In this document: piece after piece, positions 26,640-35,902 of the stretch
Layout of the letters: the number at the start of each line of letters is the position of its first letter
Position numbering within the stretch: the stretch's first letter is position 1
NCBI GenBank assembly: GCA_000421085.1
Contig: ATWE01000019.1
Coordinates: 21,206-85,205, forward strand
Direction: 5' to 3'
From: Ensifer sp. USDA 6670
Lineage (GTDB): Bacteria > Pseudomonadota > Alphaproteobacteria > Rhizobiales > Rhizobiaceae
Length of the DNA stretch: 64,000 nucleotides
Notes under the pieces: generated by a model
The model's input: the letters and a program-made list of their open reading frames with translations, nothing else
Told to the model about the DNA's origin: nothing
Databases searched by the model: none
Translations under genes and position numbers: made by a program

Positions 26640-28094
26640 CTATCCAAGCCCGCCGATGTGAAAGCTCTTCATCTCGAGATACTCCTCGATGCCGACCTGG
26701 GCGCCCTCGCGGCCAAGGCCGGATTGCTTGACGCCGCCGAAGGGAGCGACTTCGGTGGAGACGGCGCCCGTGTTAAGTCCGATCATGCCGAACTCCAGAG
26801 CTTCCCCGACGCGCCAGGATCGCTTGAGGCTTTCCGTGAAGAAATAGGCAGCTAGGCCGAACGGCGTGCCGTTGGCGATCGTGATCGCCTCTTCTTCTTT
26901 CTCGAAACGGAAGAGCGGGGCAACGGGGCCGAAAGTCTCTTCGCTGGCGAGCAGCATGTCGGTCGTGGCACCGGTCAGCACGATCGGCGCGGTGTATTGC
27001 CTGCCCTCCGGCAGCAATTTTCCTCGCGCCGCAACCTTCGCCCCTTTAGCAAGCGCGTCCTCGACATGGCGGTTGATCTTCTCGATCGCCCCCTCGTTGA
27101 TCATCGGGCCAATCGCTACGCCGGGCTCCATGCCTGGACCGACCTTCATCGCGTTGACGCGAGCAGCGAGCTTCTCCGCGAAGGCGTCGTAGACGCCGGC
27201 CTGCACCAGGATGCGGTTGGCGCAGACGCAGGTCTGACCGCCGTTGCGGAACTTCGAGGCGATCGCGCCTTCGACCGCGAGATCGAGATCGGCATCGTCG
27301 AAGACGATGAAGGGGGCATTGCCGCCGAGTTCGAGGGAGAGGCGCTTGACGCTGTCTGCGGCACCACGCATCAGAAGCGAGCCGACGCGCGTCGAGCCGG
27401 TGAAGGAGATCTTGCGCACCGTCTCGTTCGCCATGAACTCGTTGCCGATCGCCGTCGGCATGCCGGTCACGATGTTGATGACGCCGGCCGGAACGCCGGC
27501 GCGCTCGGCAAGCACGCCAAGGGCGAGCGCCGAAAAGGGCGTGAATTCCGAAGGCTTGATGACCACCGTACAGCCGGCTGCCAACGCGGGTGCCACTTTG
27601 CGGGTGATCATCGCGTTCGGGAAATTCCAAGGCGTAACGATGGCGCAGACGCCGACCGCTTCCTTCAGCACGACGATGCGGCGGTCCGGGGTCGGCGAGG
27701 GGATGGTGTGGCCGCCGATGCGCCGCGCTTCCTCCGCGAACCATTTGACGAAGGAAGCGCCGTAGCGGATCTCGACGCGGGCTTCGTCGAGCGGCTTGCC
27801 CTGCTCCATCGTCAGCAGCAGGGCCAGATCCTCAAGATTTTCGATCATCAGCGCATACCAGCGCTCGAGCAGGACCGCCCGTTCGGCATGCGTCTTCTTC
27901 TTCCAGGGCCCAAAAGCCGTGTTGGCGGCCTCGATGGCCCTACGGGTCTCGGCAGTTTCCATATCCGGCACGGTCCCGAGAACCGCCTGGCTGGCCGGAT
28001 CGACGACCTCCACGACCTTGCAAGAGTCGGCATTGATCCATTCACTGCCGATCAGGGTAGATTGCCGGAAAAGTTCCTTGTCCTTCAATTTCAT
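26640..28094 (-). CDS. gabD: NAD(P)-dependent succinate-semialdehyde dehydrogenase
   Basis: Oxidises succinate semialdehyde, or a similar omega-carboxy aldehyde, to the acid in the cytoplasm. The 484-residue protein has VTPWNFPNAMITRK near residue 150, FTGSTRVG, the general-base Glu in LSLELGGNAPFIVF near 252 and the catalytic Cys in GGQTCVCANR near 287, the pattern of the GabD subgroup. It ends an operon with a tartrate-dehydrogenase-like gene and another aldehyde dehydrogenase, with gaps of 17 and 9 bp. Family assignment is strong; the exact aldehyde is inferred. Confidence 0.92.
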   Translation of the reverse strand: MKLKDKELFRQSTLIGSEWINADSCKVVEVVDPASQAVLGTVPDMETAETRRAIEAANTAFGPWKKKTHAERAVLLERWYALMIENLEDLALLLTMEQGKPLDEARVEIRYGASFVKWFAEEARRIGGHTIPSPTPDRRIVVLKEAVGVCAIVTPWNFPNAMITRKVAPALAAGCTVVIKPSEFTPFSALALGVLAERAGVPAGVINIVTGMPTAIGNEFMANETVRKISFTGSTRVGSLLMRGAADSVKRLSLELGGNAPFIVFDDADLDLAVEGAIASKFRNGGQTCVCANRILVQAGVYDAFAEKLAARVNAMKVGPGMEPGVAIGPMINEGAIEKINRHVEDALAKGAKVAARGKLLPEGRQYTAPIVLTGATTDMLLASEETFGPVAPLFRFEKEEEAITIANGTPFGLAAYFFTESLKRSWRVGEALEFGMIGLNTGAVSTEVAPFGGVKQSGLGREGAQVGIEEYLEMKSFHIGGLG

Positions 28095-28111
28095 GTGCTG
28101 TCCTCCTGGAA

Positions 28112-29155
28112 TCAGTCGAGCGCGGCCACAACCGCCGCGGTAATGGTTTCGGTTCTCTCTTTTCCCGGCACCGTGCCGACGCCGCGACTGGTTGTTCTTT
28201 CAAGCGCGTCCATGACCCTCCGCCCTGCCTCTCTTTCCCCGAGATGCTCGAGCAGCATGGCGCCGGACCAGATGGAGGCGATGGGGTTTGCGATGCCGAG
28301 ATGCGCAATGTCGGGAGCGGAGCCGTGTACCGGCTCGAACATGGAAGGGGCGCTCCCGTCTGGATTGACGTTGGCCGACGCGGCAAAACCGAGCCCGCCC
28401 TGAATGGCCGCGCCGAGATCGGTGAGAATGTCGCCGAAGAGGTTGGAGGCGACGACCACGTCGAGGCTTTCAGGCGCCATCACCATGCGCGCGGCCATGG
28501 CATCGATGTGGTAGCTCGTCATCTCCACCTCAGCGTATTCGGCAGCGAGCTCTCGCGTGATCTCGTCCCAGAACACCATCGAGTATTTCTGGGCATTGGA
28601 TTTGGTCACCGAGGCGAGCTTGCCGCGACGCTGACGTGCCTGCTCGAAGCCGAAGCGCAGGATCCGCTCGACGCCCGTGCGGGTGAAGATCGAGGTTTCG
28701 ATCGCAACCTCGTCCGCCGTTCCCTGATGCACGCGGCCGCCGGCACCGGAATATTCCCCCTCGGTATTCTCGCGAATGCAGAGAATGTCGAACGCTCCAG
28801 CTTTCAACGGCCCCTGCACGCCCGGTAATAGTCGGTGCGGGCGAATGTTGGCGTATTGCACGAAGGCCTTGCGGATTGGCAGCAGCAGGCCGTGCAGCGA
28901 GATGGAATCCGGCACCTCCGCCGGCCAACCGACGGCGCCCAGAAGAATGGCATCGAACCGATGCAGGATCTCGATGCCGTCTGCCGGCATCATCGCGCCC
29001 GTTTCCTTATAGAAGGCGCAGGACCATGGGAACGGCGTACCGGTGAGCGTAAAGCCCGAGTGCCTGGCGACGGTCGAAAGAACTTGCCAAGCGGCATCGG
29101 TTACGTCCTGACCGATGCCGTCGCCCGGAATCAGTGCGATCGAATAGGATTTCAT
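28112..29155 (-). CDS. tartrate dehydrogenase/decarboxylase-like (isocitrate/isopropylmalate dehydrogenase family)
   Basis: A 347-residue beta-decarboxylating dehydrogenase. It has IALIPGDGIGQDVT at the start, FDILCIRENTEGEYSG in the substrate region, the catalytic Lys in SVTKSNAQKYS, and the metal/NAD region FGDILTDLGAAIQGGLG and EPVHGSAPDIAHLGIANP. Spacing and the RENTEGEYSG form match TtuC-type tartrate/D-malate dehydrogenases rather than LeuB. It lies between two aldehyde dehydrogenases in one operon, implying that a hydroxy acid is produced or consumed by the same pathway. Confidence 0.9.
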   Translation of the reverse strand: MKSYSIALIPGDGIGQDVTDAAWQVLSTVARHSGFTLTGTPFPWSCAFYKETGAMMPADGIEILHRFDAILLGAVGWPAEVPDSISLHGLLLPIRKAFVQYANIRPHRLLPGVQGPLKAGAFDILCIRENTEGEYSGAGGRVHQGTADEVAIETSIFTRTGVERILRFGFEQARQRRGKLASVTKSNAQKYSMVFWDEITRELAAEYAEVEMTSYHIDAMAARMVMAPESLDVVVASNLFGDILTDLGAAIQGGLGFAASANVNPDGSAPSMFEPVHGSAPDIAHLGIANPIASIWSGAMLLEHLGEREAGRRVMDALERTTSRGVGTVPGKERTETITAAVVAALD

Positions 29156-29164
29156 TGAAGCTCC

Positions 29165-30628
29165 CTAGAGGCTGATGAGCACGCTCTTGCTCTTGCGGTT
29201 GGCGTGGTACGCCTCGCGGCCGAGATCCTTGCCGATGCCGGAGCGCTTGTAGCCTCCGGTCGGCAGGATGTGGTCGCGCGATCGGCTGTAACGGTTGACC
29301 CAAACGGTACCGGCCCGGAGCCTGCGTGTCAGCCTCAGGGCGCGTGACAGGTCGCGGGTGAAGAGGCCAGCGGCAAGGCCGTAGGTCGGGTGATCGGCGA
29401 GCGCCAATGCCTCCTCTTCGTCGGCGAAAGTCTGCATTGTCAGGACCGGACCGAAGATTTCTTCGGCTATCGCTGGCGAGGAGCTTTCGCGCACGGCCAT
29501 CAGCGTCGGCTGATAGAAATATCCCGGCACATCCATTGGGGCGCCTCCGAACAGGCATTCGCCGCCCGCCGCAACGGCCGTCTCGACGAGGCCGTGGATG
29601 CGGTTCAGCTGGCGCTTCGAAATGATCGGCGAGTATTCACTCGTCTCATCCCAGGTCGGACCCGGCACCGCAGCCTTCATGCGCGTGACGATCGCCTCGG
29701 CAAGGGGGGCGGCGATGCTTTCCTCCACGATCAGTCGGGAGCCGGCGACGCAGGCCTGACCGGCATTCGAAAGCACGCTCTGAGCGATCGCCGCTGCGGC
29801 CTTTTCGAGATCGGCGTCGGCAAAGACCAGTTGCGGGCTCTTGCCGCCGAGCTCCAGCGTCATCGGCTTGATACCAGTGCGCGCAATGTTGGCCATGATG
29901 GCAGAGCCGGCGCCGGTCGAGCCGGTGAAGCTCACCTTGGCGATGTCCGGGTGACCCGTGATCGCATTGCCGGTTACCGGCCCATCGCCAAGCACAATGT
30001 TGATGAGGCCGGCAGGCAGGCCGGCGCGGATCGCTAGCTCCGCAAGATAGACTGTCGAGAACGGCGTCATTTCGGAGGGTTTCAGCACCACCGCATTGCC
30101 GGCGGCGAGCGCCGGTCCTAGCTTCCAGGCGGCCATGGAAATGGGAAAATTCCAGGGCGTTATTGCACCGATGACGCCCGAGGGCTCGGTCATGATCATG
30201 CCAAGGCTGGCGTCGTCGGTCGGCACCAGATCACTGCCCTCCTTGTCGGCGAATTCGGCGAAGAAGCGGATCTGTTCGGCGCTGACCGCAATGTCGCCGG
30301 CGACGAGGTGTCCGACGGGGCGGGTCGAGGAAAGCGCTTCGAGCTTGGCGAGGGTTCCTGCTTCCTTTTCGATCAGGTCGGCCCAGCGTTGCAGCACGAC
30401 TGTACGCTCGCGCGGCCGCACGCCGCCCCAGTTGCTCGATTTCAGTGCCGCTTTGGCCGTCTCGACTGCGCGGTCAACGAGAGCTTCGTCCGCAAGAGGG
30501 CAGCCCGCATAAGGCTTGCCATCGGACGGGCGACGCATGCCGATGACACCCTCGGCCGAAACCAGTCGGTCGCCGATGAAATGCCCGATGGGCAGGGGAA
30601 GTGTGTCCGGATCAAAGCTGAGTGTCAT
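29165..30628 (-). CDS. aldehyde dehydrogenase family protein
   Basis: A 487-residue NAD-dependent aldehyde dehydrogenase. Motifs in order: ITPWNFPISMAAWKLGPALAAGN, FTGSTGAGSAIM, MTLELGGKSPQLVF with the base Glu, and NAGQACVAGSRL with the catalytic Cys, then PTYGLAAGLFTRDLSRAL. I place the start at ATG 30628 after a GAGG; longer readings to 30967 are low-complexity and arginine-rich. First gene of the three-gene dehydrogenase operon. The GQACVAGSR motif is like PuuC/betaine-aldehyde-type enzymes. Confidence 0.92.
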   Translation of the reverse strand: MTLSFDPDTLPLPIGHFIGDRLVSAEGVIGMRRPSDGKPYAGCPLADEALVDRAVETAKAALKSSNWGGVRPRERTVVLQRWADLIEKEAGTLAKLEALSSTRPVGHLVAGDIAVSAEQIRFFAEFADKEGSDLVPTDDASLGMIMTEPSGVIGAITPWNFPISMAAWKLGPALAAGNAVVLKPSEMTPFSTVYLAELAIRAGLPAGLINIVLGDGPVTGNAITGHPDIAKVSFTGSTGAGSAIMANIARTGIKPMTLELGGKSPQLVFADADLEKAAAAIAQSVLSNAGQACVAGSRLIVEESIAAPLAEAIVTRMKAAVPGPTWDETSEYSPIISKRQLNRIHGLVETAVAAGGECLFGGAPMDVPGYFYQPTLMAVRESSSPAIAEEIFGPVLTMQTFADEEEALALADHPTYGLAAGLFTRDLSRALRLTRRLRAGTVWVNRYSRSRDHILPTGGYKRSGIGKDLGREAYHANRKSKSVLISL

Positions 30629-30977
30629 CGCGCATCCTCGACATGGGCTTAAAGCCAAGGCTAACGGACGAAGCCGAGCAGCATGCATCGAGTGAAGGAA
30701 CAACGACGGCGGAAAATTACGTTTTCGGCGACGGGACAGTGAAATGTTTGGAGGCCGGGATGGACGCGACGGTGACGCGTCGGCGATGCGCCTGAGCAAA
30801 CCGAAAGGGGCGGGAGGGAGCGATTGACGGGTTGGAAAGCGACGATACGCCGGAAAGCCGCGAACGTGCGGTTTTCGGCGAGGCTGCCGGTCTGCGGCAA
30901 GTTTCCGCCGAACCCGTTCGAGCGGATCCGCGGGGATAGCCTGTATGAGGGCCCCCGATCGGATCACGCGTCGCGTA
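30629..30977. other. 349-bp promoter region of the dehydrogenase operon
   Basis: No gene recognised. It must carry the promoter for 30628 to 26640. A weak GC-rich dyad, GACGCG-N7-CGCGTC, is present at 30763-30781. Confidence 0.4.
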
Positions 30978-31331
30978 CTACTTCACGGTCACGTAGATCT
31001 TGCGCACCTTCTCGATCGTCTTCCAGACGCCGACGAAACCCGGCTTCATGACGAAACTGTCGCCGCTCCTGTAGACGACCGGCTCGCCGCCTTTCGGCGT
31101 GAGTTCGACGACGCCCGATAGGATATGGCAGAACTCGAAGGTCTCGCCCTTGATCGAGCGCGTCTCGCCGGGGGTCGCTTCCCAGACGCCGGTATGGATC
31201 ATCTCGCCGCGGGCGACGTCTTGAGCCCAGGTCTTGAAGGAGGGATTGCCGGAGACCAGACGCTCGGGGAGCGGGCTAGACTCGCGCGGCGCGAAAGAGG
31301 GGTTGGTCTCGATGGTTTTCAAGAGCGACAT
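30978..31331 (-). CDS. small cupin-domain protein
   Basis: A 117-residue single-domain cupin. It has GVWEATPGETRSIKGETFEFCHILSGVVELTPKGG, in which the usual first His of the motif is altered but Glu and His remain, then GDSFVMKPGFVGVWKTIE. This form is common for (S)-ureidoglycine aminohydrolase-like or EutQ-like 'cupin_3' proteins next to amino-acid catabolic genes. Role unknown: isomerase, hydrolase or regulator of the pathway are possible. It stands between a dehydrogenase operon and the GhrA-like gene on the same strand. Confidence 0.85.
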   Translation of the reverse strand: MSLLKTIETNPSFAPRESSPLPERLVSGNPSFKTWAQDVARGEMIHTGVWEATPGETRSIKGETFEFCHILSGVVELTPKGGEPVVYRSGDSFVMKPGFVGVWKTIEKVRKIYVTVK

Positions 31332-31459
31332 GGTTTTCCTTTCCTGCAGTTAGATCTTGATGCATATCGCCGAACCTGTGCAGCGGTCTCGGGACAACAA
31401 CATTCATGAAAAAAAGACGTTAAGCGTTTCACATGGTTGCGCCTTCAACTCGACGCGCG

Positions 31460-32383
31460 TTAATAGCCGCGGCGACGGTCGACCAGCCCAAACGGCTTGA
31501 GACCTGACCGATGCCGTTTGATGTTCTCGATCACGGCGTTCGCGGCGGTTTCCGGCTGGGTGACGCTCGCGATGTGCGGCGTCAGCAGGATCTTTGGGTG
31601 GCCCCAGAAGGGATGACCCGGCGGCAGCGGTTCGGGGTCGGTGACATCGATCACGGCCCCGGAGAGATGGCCGCTGTCGAGCGCCTGGAGGAGTGCCTGA
31701 TGGTCGAGTTGCGGTCCGCGCCCGACATGGACGAGCGCCGCACCGGCCGGGAGCCTGGCGAAGAGCTGGGCATTCAGCAGACTACGCGTCTCGTCGGTCA
31801 GCGGTAGCAGGCAGATAAGAATGTCGGTCGAGACCAGCAAAGCATCAAGGCCGTTCCGGCCGGTCAGACATCTCACGCCTTCGATTTCGTGCGGGCTGCG
31901 GCTCCAGCCGGAGAGTGGAAAGCCGAAAGGCATCAGCCGATCAAGTACCGCAGTTCCGAGCATACCGAGACCGAGCACGCCGACGCGGCGTTCGGCTGCC
32001 TGGACCGGCGCAATGGCCTGCCAATTCTCGCATCGCTGCCGCTCGAGATAGGCCGGCAGGTTGCGGTGAAGCGCGAGCACGGCAAGCGTCACATATTCCT
32101 GCATCATCCGGGTGATGCCGTCCTCGACCATGCGCACCACCTGCGCATGCGGCGGCACTGCATCGATGCGGAACTGGTCGACGCCGGCGCCGACCGAGAA
32201 GAGAATTTCAAGATTGTTATAGCGCGAGAGATCTTCGGGAAGTGTCCAGGTGATCAGGTAGCGCACCGTTTCCGGATCGACCGCCGCCGGGTCCGTGGCG
32301 AAAGGAATCTCCGGCAGTTCACGCGAAAAGGCCTTGGCGAAGATTGCGCCACGTTTTGCGTCGGAATTGAAGAGGAAGGTCAT
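31460..32383 (-). CDS. glyoxylate/hydroxypyruvate reductase A-like D-2-hydroxyacid dehydrogenase
   Basis: A 307-residue NAD(P)-dependent dehydrogenase. The dinucleotide motif is [17 protein letters not shown] near residue 137; catalytic Arg is in [10 protein letters not shown], Glu in [14 protein letters not shown] and His in [15 protein letters not shown]. These, and the short 307-residue length, match the GhrA group. It reduces glyoxylate, hydroxypyruvate or a related 2-keto acid. The next gene upstream is argE, 23 bp away. Confidence 0.92.
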   Translation of the reverse strand: MTFLFNSDAKRGAIFAKAFSRELPEIPFATDPAAVDPETVRYLITWTLPEDLSRYNNLEILFSVGAGVDQFRIDAVPPHAQVVRMVEDGITRMMQEYVTLAVLALHRNLPAYLERQRCENWQAIAPVQAAERRVGVLGLGMLGTAVLDRLMPFGFPLSGWSRSPHEIEGVRCLTGRNGLDALLVSTDILICLLPLTDETRSLLNAQLFARLPAGAALVHVGRGPQLDHQALLQALDSGHLSGAVIDVTDPEPLPPGHPFWGHPKILLTPHIASVTQPETAANAVIENIKRHRSGLKPFGLVDRRRGY

Positions 32384-32405
32384 GGCGCGTCTCCTTCTCG
32401 AAGCC

Positions 32406-33530
32406 TCAGGCGCGACAATTCTCGCCGAGCCGCTCGATCATCGCCTGACAGGCGAGGAGCTCATCGACGTGAATGAATTCGTCGGGCTTGTGGGCGCGAT
32501 TGATGTCGCCGGGGCCGCAGATGACCGCGTCGATGCCGGCCCGTTGGAAAAGCCCCGCTTCGGTGCCATAGCTGACGGCCGGGAGAGGCTCGAGACTGGT
32601 CAATTTTTCAAGCAGCCGCGCAAGTGGCGCATCGAGGCTGAGCGAAAGTGCAGGATAGGAGCTTAGTTCTTGCCAGTTTACTTCGAAGCCTCGTTCCGAC
32701 AGTGCCTCGGCGGCGTGTCGCACCGGCGCGAGCAGTTCCGCCGGATCGACGCCGGAAATCGCCCGTGCCTCGAACTCGGCCTCGCAAGTGTCCGGAATGA
32801 TGTTGATCGCCTGGCCGCCTTTTACCGTGCCGATCTGTAGGGAGGAGTAGGGCGGCTCGAAGGCATGCTCGAACGGACCATAGGTCAGTCGGTCGGCTTC
32901 TGCGACCGCGCGGGCAAGGACACCCGTGACAGCATGGAGGGCGTTCAGCCCTTGGTCGGGACGTGAAGAATGGCCAGAACGACCCTTGACGGTCAGTCTG
33001 GCGGCAGCCTTGCCCTTGTGGGCGCGGACTGCGCGCAAACCGCTCGGCTCGCCGACGATCGCACCGAGCGGTCTCGCGCAGAGTTCCGGCAAGCGCGCGA
33101 TCATATGCGGCACGCCGCGGCAGCCCGCCTCTTCGTCGTAAGAGAAGGCGAGATGCAGCGGCTGGCGAAGCGGCTTGGCCACGAGCGTGGGAACGGCGGC
33201 GAGAACGGCCGCGAGGAAGCCCTTCATGTCGGTGGCGCCGCGCCCATGGAGCCGGCCCGCTTCGGCGCGCAGGCGGAAGGGATCACTCGTCCAGCCGGCT
33301 TCAGCCGCCGGAACGACGTCCATGTGACCCGAGAGAATATAGCCACGCGCCTCTTTCGGCCCGATGGTGGCGAAGATGTTCGACCGATCGCCCTCTGGAC
33401 CGGGAAGGACCGTGACTGCGATGCCGTGGCTTTCCAGAAACCCGCGGATCCAAGCCACTATATCTTCATTGGGCAGGCCCACGACAGTGCGAAAGCCAAC
33501 GAGCTTCTCCAGGATTTCCTTTGCCTGCAT
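32406..33530 (-). CDS. argE: acetylornithine deacetylase (ArgE, M20 peptidase family)
   Basis: A 374-residue zinc amidohydrolase that removes acetyl groups from N-acetylornithine or related N-acyl amino acids. Metal and catalytic motifs: SGHMDVVP near residue 65, [11 protein letters not shown] near 97, [11 protein letters not shown] near 128 and GEPSG near 158; the C-terminal His is in [15 protein letters not shown] 33530 has GAGGG 5 to 6 bases upstream; a start four codons earlier lacks one. A paralogue is at 40851. With the GNATs in the island it could deacylate an acetylated intermediate. Confidence 0.93.
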   Translation of the reverse strand: MQAKEILEKLVGFRTVVGLPNEDIVAWIRGFLESHGIAVTVLPGPEGDRSNIFATIGPKEARGYILSGHMDVVPAAEAGWTSDPFRLRAEAGRLHGRGATDMKGFLAAVLAAVPTLVAKPLRQPLHLAFSYDEEAGCRGVPHMIARLPELCARPLGAIVGEPSGLRAVRAHKGKAAARLTVKGRSGHSSRPDQGLNALHAVTGVLARAVAEADRLTYGPFEHAFEPPYSSLQIGTVKGGQAINIIPDTCEAEFEARAISGVDPAELLAPVRHAAEALSERGFEVNWQELSSYPALSLSLDAPLARLLEKLTSLEPLPAVSYGTEAGLFQRAGIDAVICGPGDINRAHKPDEFIHVDELLACQAMIERLGENCRA

Positions 33531-33861
33531 CGGTGCCCTCATAGTATGCCCGGCTTTCGAGATCGATGCTGCCGATCATGCGTTCACAACGAAAGGTTTG
33601 ATATCGACGCGTCACCGCATGAGGTGAGAGCCAGCGACCCGCGCCTCGCTTTTCGACAGGTACCTTAGAAGCCGGTGAACGATTTATATGCTGAAAGCGC
33701 GTCGAATTCGGAGGATTGTTGTGCGCGCGATGGGCTCTCAAGCGAATCGTATCGTGCGTCAGGTCCTATTGTGAGGAAGAAAAGCTTTCGCCGCCGCCTG
33801 GCTGAAACTCTATTAGCGAAGATTAGACGAAAGCAAAAACAATGGCGTGGAGGCAAAAGGG

Positions 33862-34755
33862 GTGGGCGCACCGGCAGCCGAATCTAAATTGATCGACAGC
33901 TTCAAAATGCATGCGGCCACAATCGAGAGCGCCAATCTCGAACAGTTGCATGCCTTGTCCGTTTCCGTCGGATGGCCTCTGCGTTCGGAGGATTTGCAGT
34001 TTCTGCGCGAGTGCGGCCACGGCTATGTCGCGCGCGATGATATTGGCAGGCTAACAGGTTCGGCCATGTGGTTCCCGCATGGTGACGATTTCGCGACCAT
34101 AGGAATGGTGATCACTTCCCCGCGACTGCAGACAAACGGGACCGCACGTTGGCTTATGGATCACGTACTTTCGGATTGCCGGGGGCGCAATCTCAGGCTC
34201 AATGCGACGAGGGCCGCCCGCCGTCTTTATAATTCGCTCGGTTTTCAGCCCTTGCGGACCATCTATCAATGCCAAGGCATCGCCCGCCTCTCGACCGAGA
34301 GGTCTTCGCCGGAGGAGCAGTCAGCGGTTCGGCGGCTGGAAGGGGAGGACCTTGCCGCCGTCGCTGAACTGGATGCATCGGCTTTCGGTATTTCGCGGGC
34401 CGCCCTAATTGGCAAACTCTTCGCACAAGCCGAAGGTTACGGGTTGTTTCGCGACGGTCGGCCGCACGCTTTCGCGCTTTGCCGTCCTTTTGGCAGAGGT
34501 CATGTTATCGGCCCAGTCGTTGCGGACTCTGATGCCGATGCCATCGCAGTTATCCGACAGCATGTTGCCGCTCACCAGAATCAGTTTTTGAGGCTCGACA
34601 CACCGGTCGAGACAGGCGCTTTCGCCACATTCCTCTTACAGTCGGGCCTGACCGTCTTCGACACAGTGATCGCAATGTCTCGTCAGGGCAAAGGCTCCGC
34701 GGATGTGATGCCCGGAACAAACCTCTACGGCCTGGCAAGCCACGCTCTTGGCTGA
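33862..34755 (+). CDS. tandem GNAT-family N-acetyltransferase, paralogue of the 23324 gene
   Basis: A 297-residue protein with two GNAT halves. The first has a degenerate acetyl-CoA loop (SPRLQTNGTARWLMDHVL) and the second contains FGRGHVIGPVVADSDADAIAVI. GTG 33862 is chosen because GGAGG lies 8 bases upstream; ATG 33907 has no such site. The layout, the VIGPVVA block and the ALG terminus match the gene at 23324-24160. Substrate unknown. Confidence 0.85.
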   Translation: MGAPAAESKLIDSFKMHAATIESANLEQLHALSVSVGWPLRSEDLQFLRECGHGYVARDDIGRLTGSAMWFPHGDDFATIGMVITSPRLQTNGTARWLMDHVLSDCRGRNLRLNATRAARRLYNSLGFQPLRTIYQCQGIARLSTERSSPEEQSAVRRLEGEDLAAVAELDASAFGISRAALIGKLFAQAEGYGLFRDGRPHAFALCRPFGRGHVIGPVVADSDADAIAVIRQHVAAHQNQFLRLDTPVETGAFATFLLQSGLTVFDTVIAMSRQGKGSADVMPGTNLYGLASHALG

Positions 34756-35245
34756 GCCCTTACCGCTTCTGCAACGGCAAGATCATACCCGGGAGCCTCA
34801 CAGCAACTTTGGTCCTCGAACGGATATCTCTATGTCAGTCGAGCGCGGGCGTGGGCTCGAGGGCGCGGGCCAGGTTCGCCGAACAGCGCCGAAGCGGCGG
34901 CCCTCGGAAAGAAGACCGGATGGTATTGAAGTATTGAAGTTCACGGACACAGTTCATTACGGCAGGCGCAATCTGAGCATCGTTACAAGCTGCCTAGCAG
35001 TAATAGGCAGCCATGCGAATTCCGGCTTCGATATGTCCGGTGCGACGTGCTTTAGCTTCCTCGATTGGGAACTCAGACGCGTGAAGGTCCTGTTTTTGGG
35101 GCCAGTACCGACATCCCCAGAGCTTTCGGCGAATGGCGGCATTGGGTGGAAACAAGAAGTCCGACGCGAACGGGTGGAACGGCCCCTTTGCGGCCTGAAG
35201 CGGTCGTCCAGCAGCTCCGAGTCCCGGCGAAAACAGGCTAGCCGA
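34756..35245. other. 490-bp region without a gene; contains an 8-bp inverted repeat
   Basis: I recognise no coding sequence. GCTGCCTA (34989-34996) and TAGGCAGC (35004-35011) form a perfect hairpin with a 7-base loop. TATTGAAG is repeated in tandem near 34925. Confidence 0.45.
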
Positions 35246-35264
35246 CAGGGAGGTACGCTCCCTG
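35246..35264 (-). terminator. hairpin after the ICMT-like gene
   Basis: CAGGGAG pairs with CTCCCTG around a 5-base loop, directly after the minus-strand stop at 35267. No T-run follows, so termination strength is uncertain. Confidence 0.5.
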
Positions 35265-35266
35265 CG

Positions 35267-35749
35267 CTACAGCCAGCGGCGGACGCGGGTCCTGTAGGCG
35301 CGGTAGACGTCGCCGAACTTGCGCTCGAGATAGGCTTCCTCGCGGGCGACCACACCGTACCGAATAACGAAGTAGAACGGCACCAGCATGATAAGGAGCC
35401 ACAGGCTGTCGAAGCCGATGGCGAGGCCGATCAGGCCGAGAAACATTCCGACATAGATCGGGTTCCGGGTGTAGCGGTAAGGGCCCTCGTCGACGATCGT
35501 CGTCGTCGGCTGGACGGTCTGGATATGCGTGCCCGCCCGGCGAAAGGTCGTCGCCGCCCAGACGAGCAGTCCCAGGCCGGCGAGGAACACGATAGCGCCT
35601 ATCCAACCGGCCGGCATGGCCGCCGACAGGAAGGGCAACGGATAGAGAGCATCCAGCACGAACCCAGCCAAGGCCGCAACTGCCCAGGCGATCGGTGGCC
35701 GCACCACCGCGCCGGAACTGTCGCGAAAACTGCCGCCCACGTCATTCAT
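35267..35749 (-). CDS. isoprenylcysteine carboxyl methyltransferase-family membrane protein
   Basis: A 160-residue integral membrane protein with about four hydrophobic segments. The conserved C-terminal block GPYRYTRNPIYVGMFLGLIGLAIGF, then REEAYLERKFGDVYRAYRTRVRRWL, is typical of bacterial ICMT/phospholipid-methyltransferase-like proteins (PEMT family). It probably methylates a small molecule or lipid using SAM; bacterial substrates are largely unknown. The start at 35749 has GAAGGGA upstream. A near-consensus FNR box lies about 140 bp upstream. Confidence 0.88.
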   Translation of the reverse strand: MNDVGGSFRDSSGAVVRPPIAWAVAALAGFVLDALYPLPFLSAAMPAGWIGAIVFLAGLGLLVWAATTFRRAGTHIQTVQPTTTIVDEGPYRYTRNPIYVGMFLGLIGLAIGFDSLWLLIMLVPFYFVIRYGVVAREEAYLERKFGDVYRAYRTRVRRWL

Positions 35750-35888
35750 CCAATTCCCTTCCGCGTGCCCGTGCTGGAAGCATAGCAAGAATTCGGATCG
35801 CGTAGCAGCCTGGATGGGAGGAAGGAGCGCACAGGCTGATCGAGCCGTGAGGCGTGAGTCCGGCAGCATCAAGCGTCAAATGCCGCCA

Positions 35889-35902
35889 TCGATCTAAATC
35901 AA
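35889..35902. promoter_or_regulatory. FNR/FixK-like box upstream of the ICMT-like gene
   Basis: TCGAT-CTAA-ATCAA, one mismatch from TTGAT-N4-ATCAA. It overlaps the chrA stop region, about 140 bp before ATG 35749. This could be chance. Confidence 0.3.

Noticed and set aside
26997..28403. 468-codon plus-strand frame opposite gabD
   Set aside because: Antisense shadow of two well-supported dehydrogenase genes.
30763..30781. GACGCG-N7-CGCGTC dyad upstream of the aldehyde dehydrogenase operon
   Set aside because: GC-only arms of 6 bp are expected often by chance in this base composition; noted but not called as an operator.
34748..35785. 345-codon plus-strand frame across the gene-free region
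   Set aside because: Low-complexity, charged composition and no motif; its second half is antisense to the ICMT-like gene.
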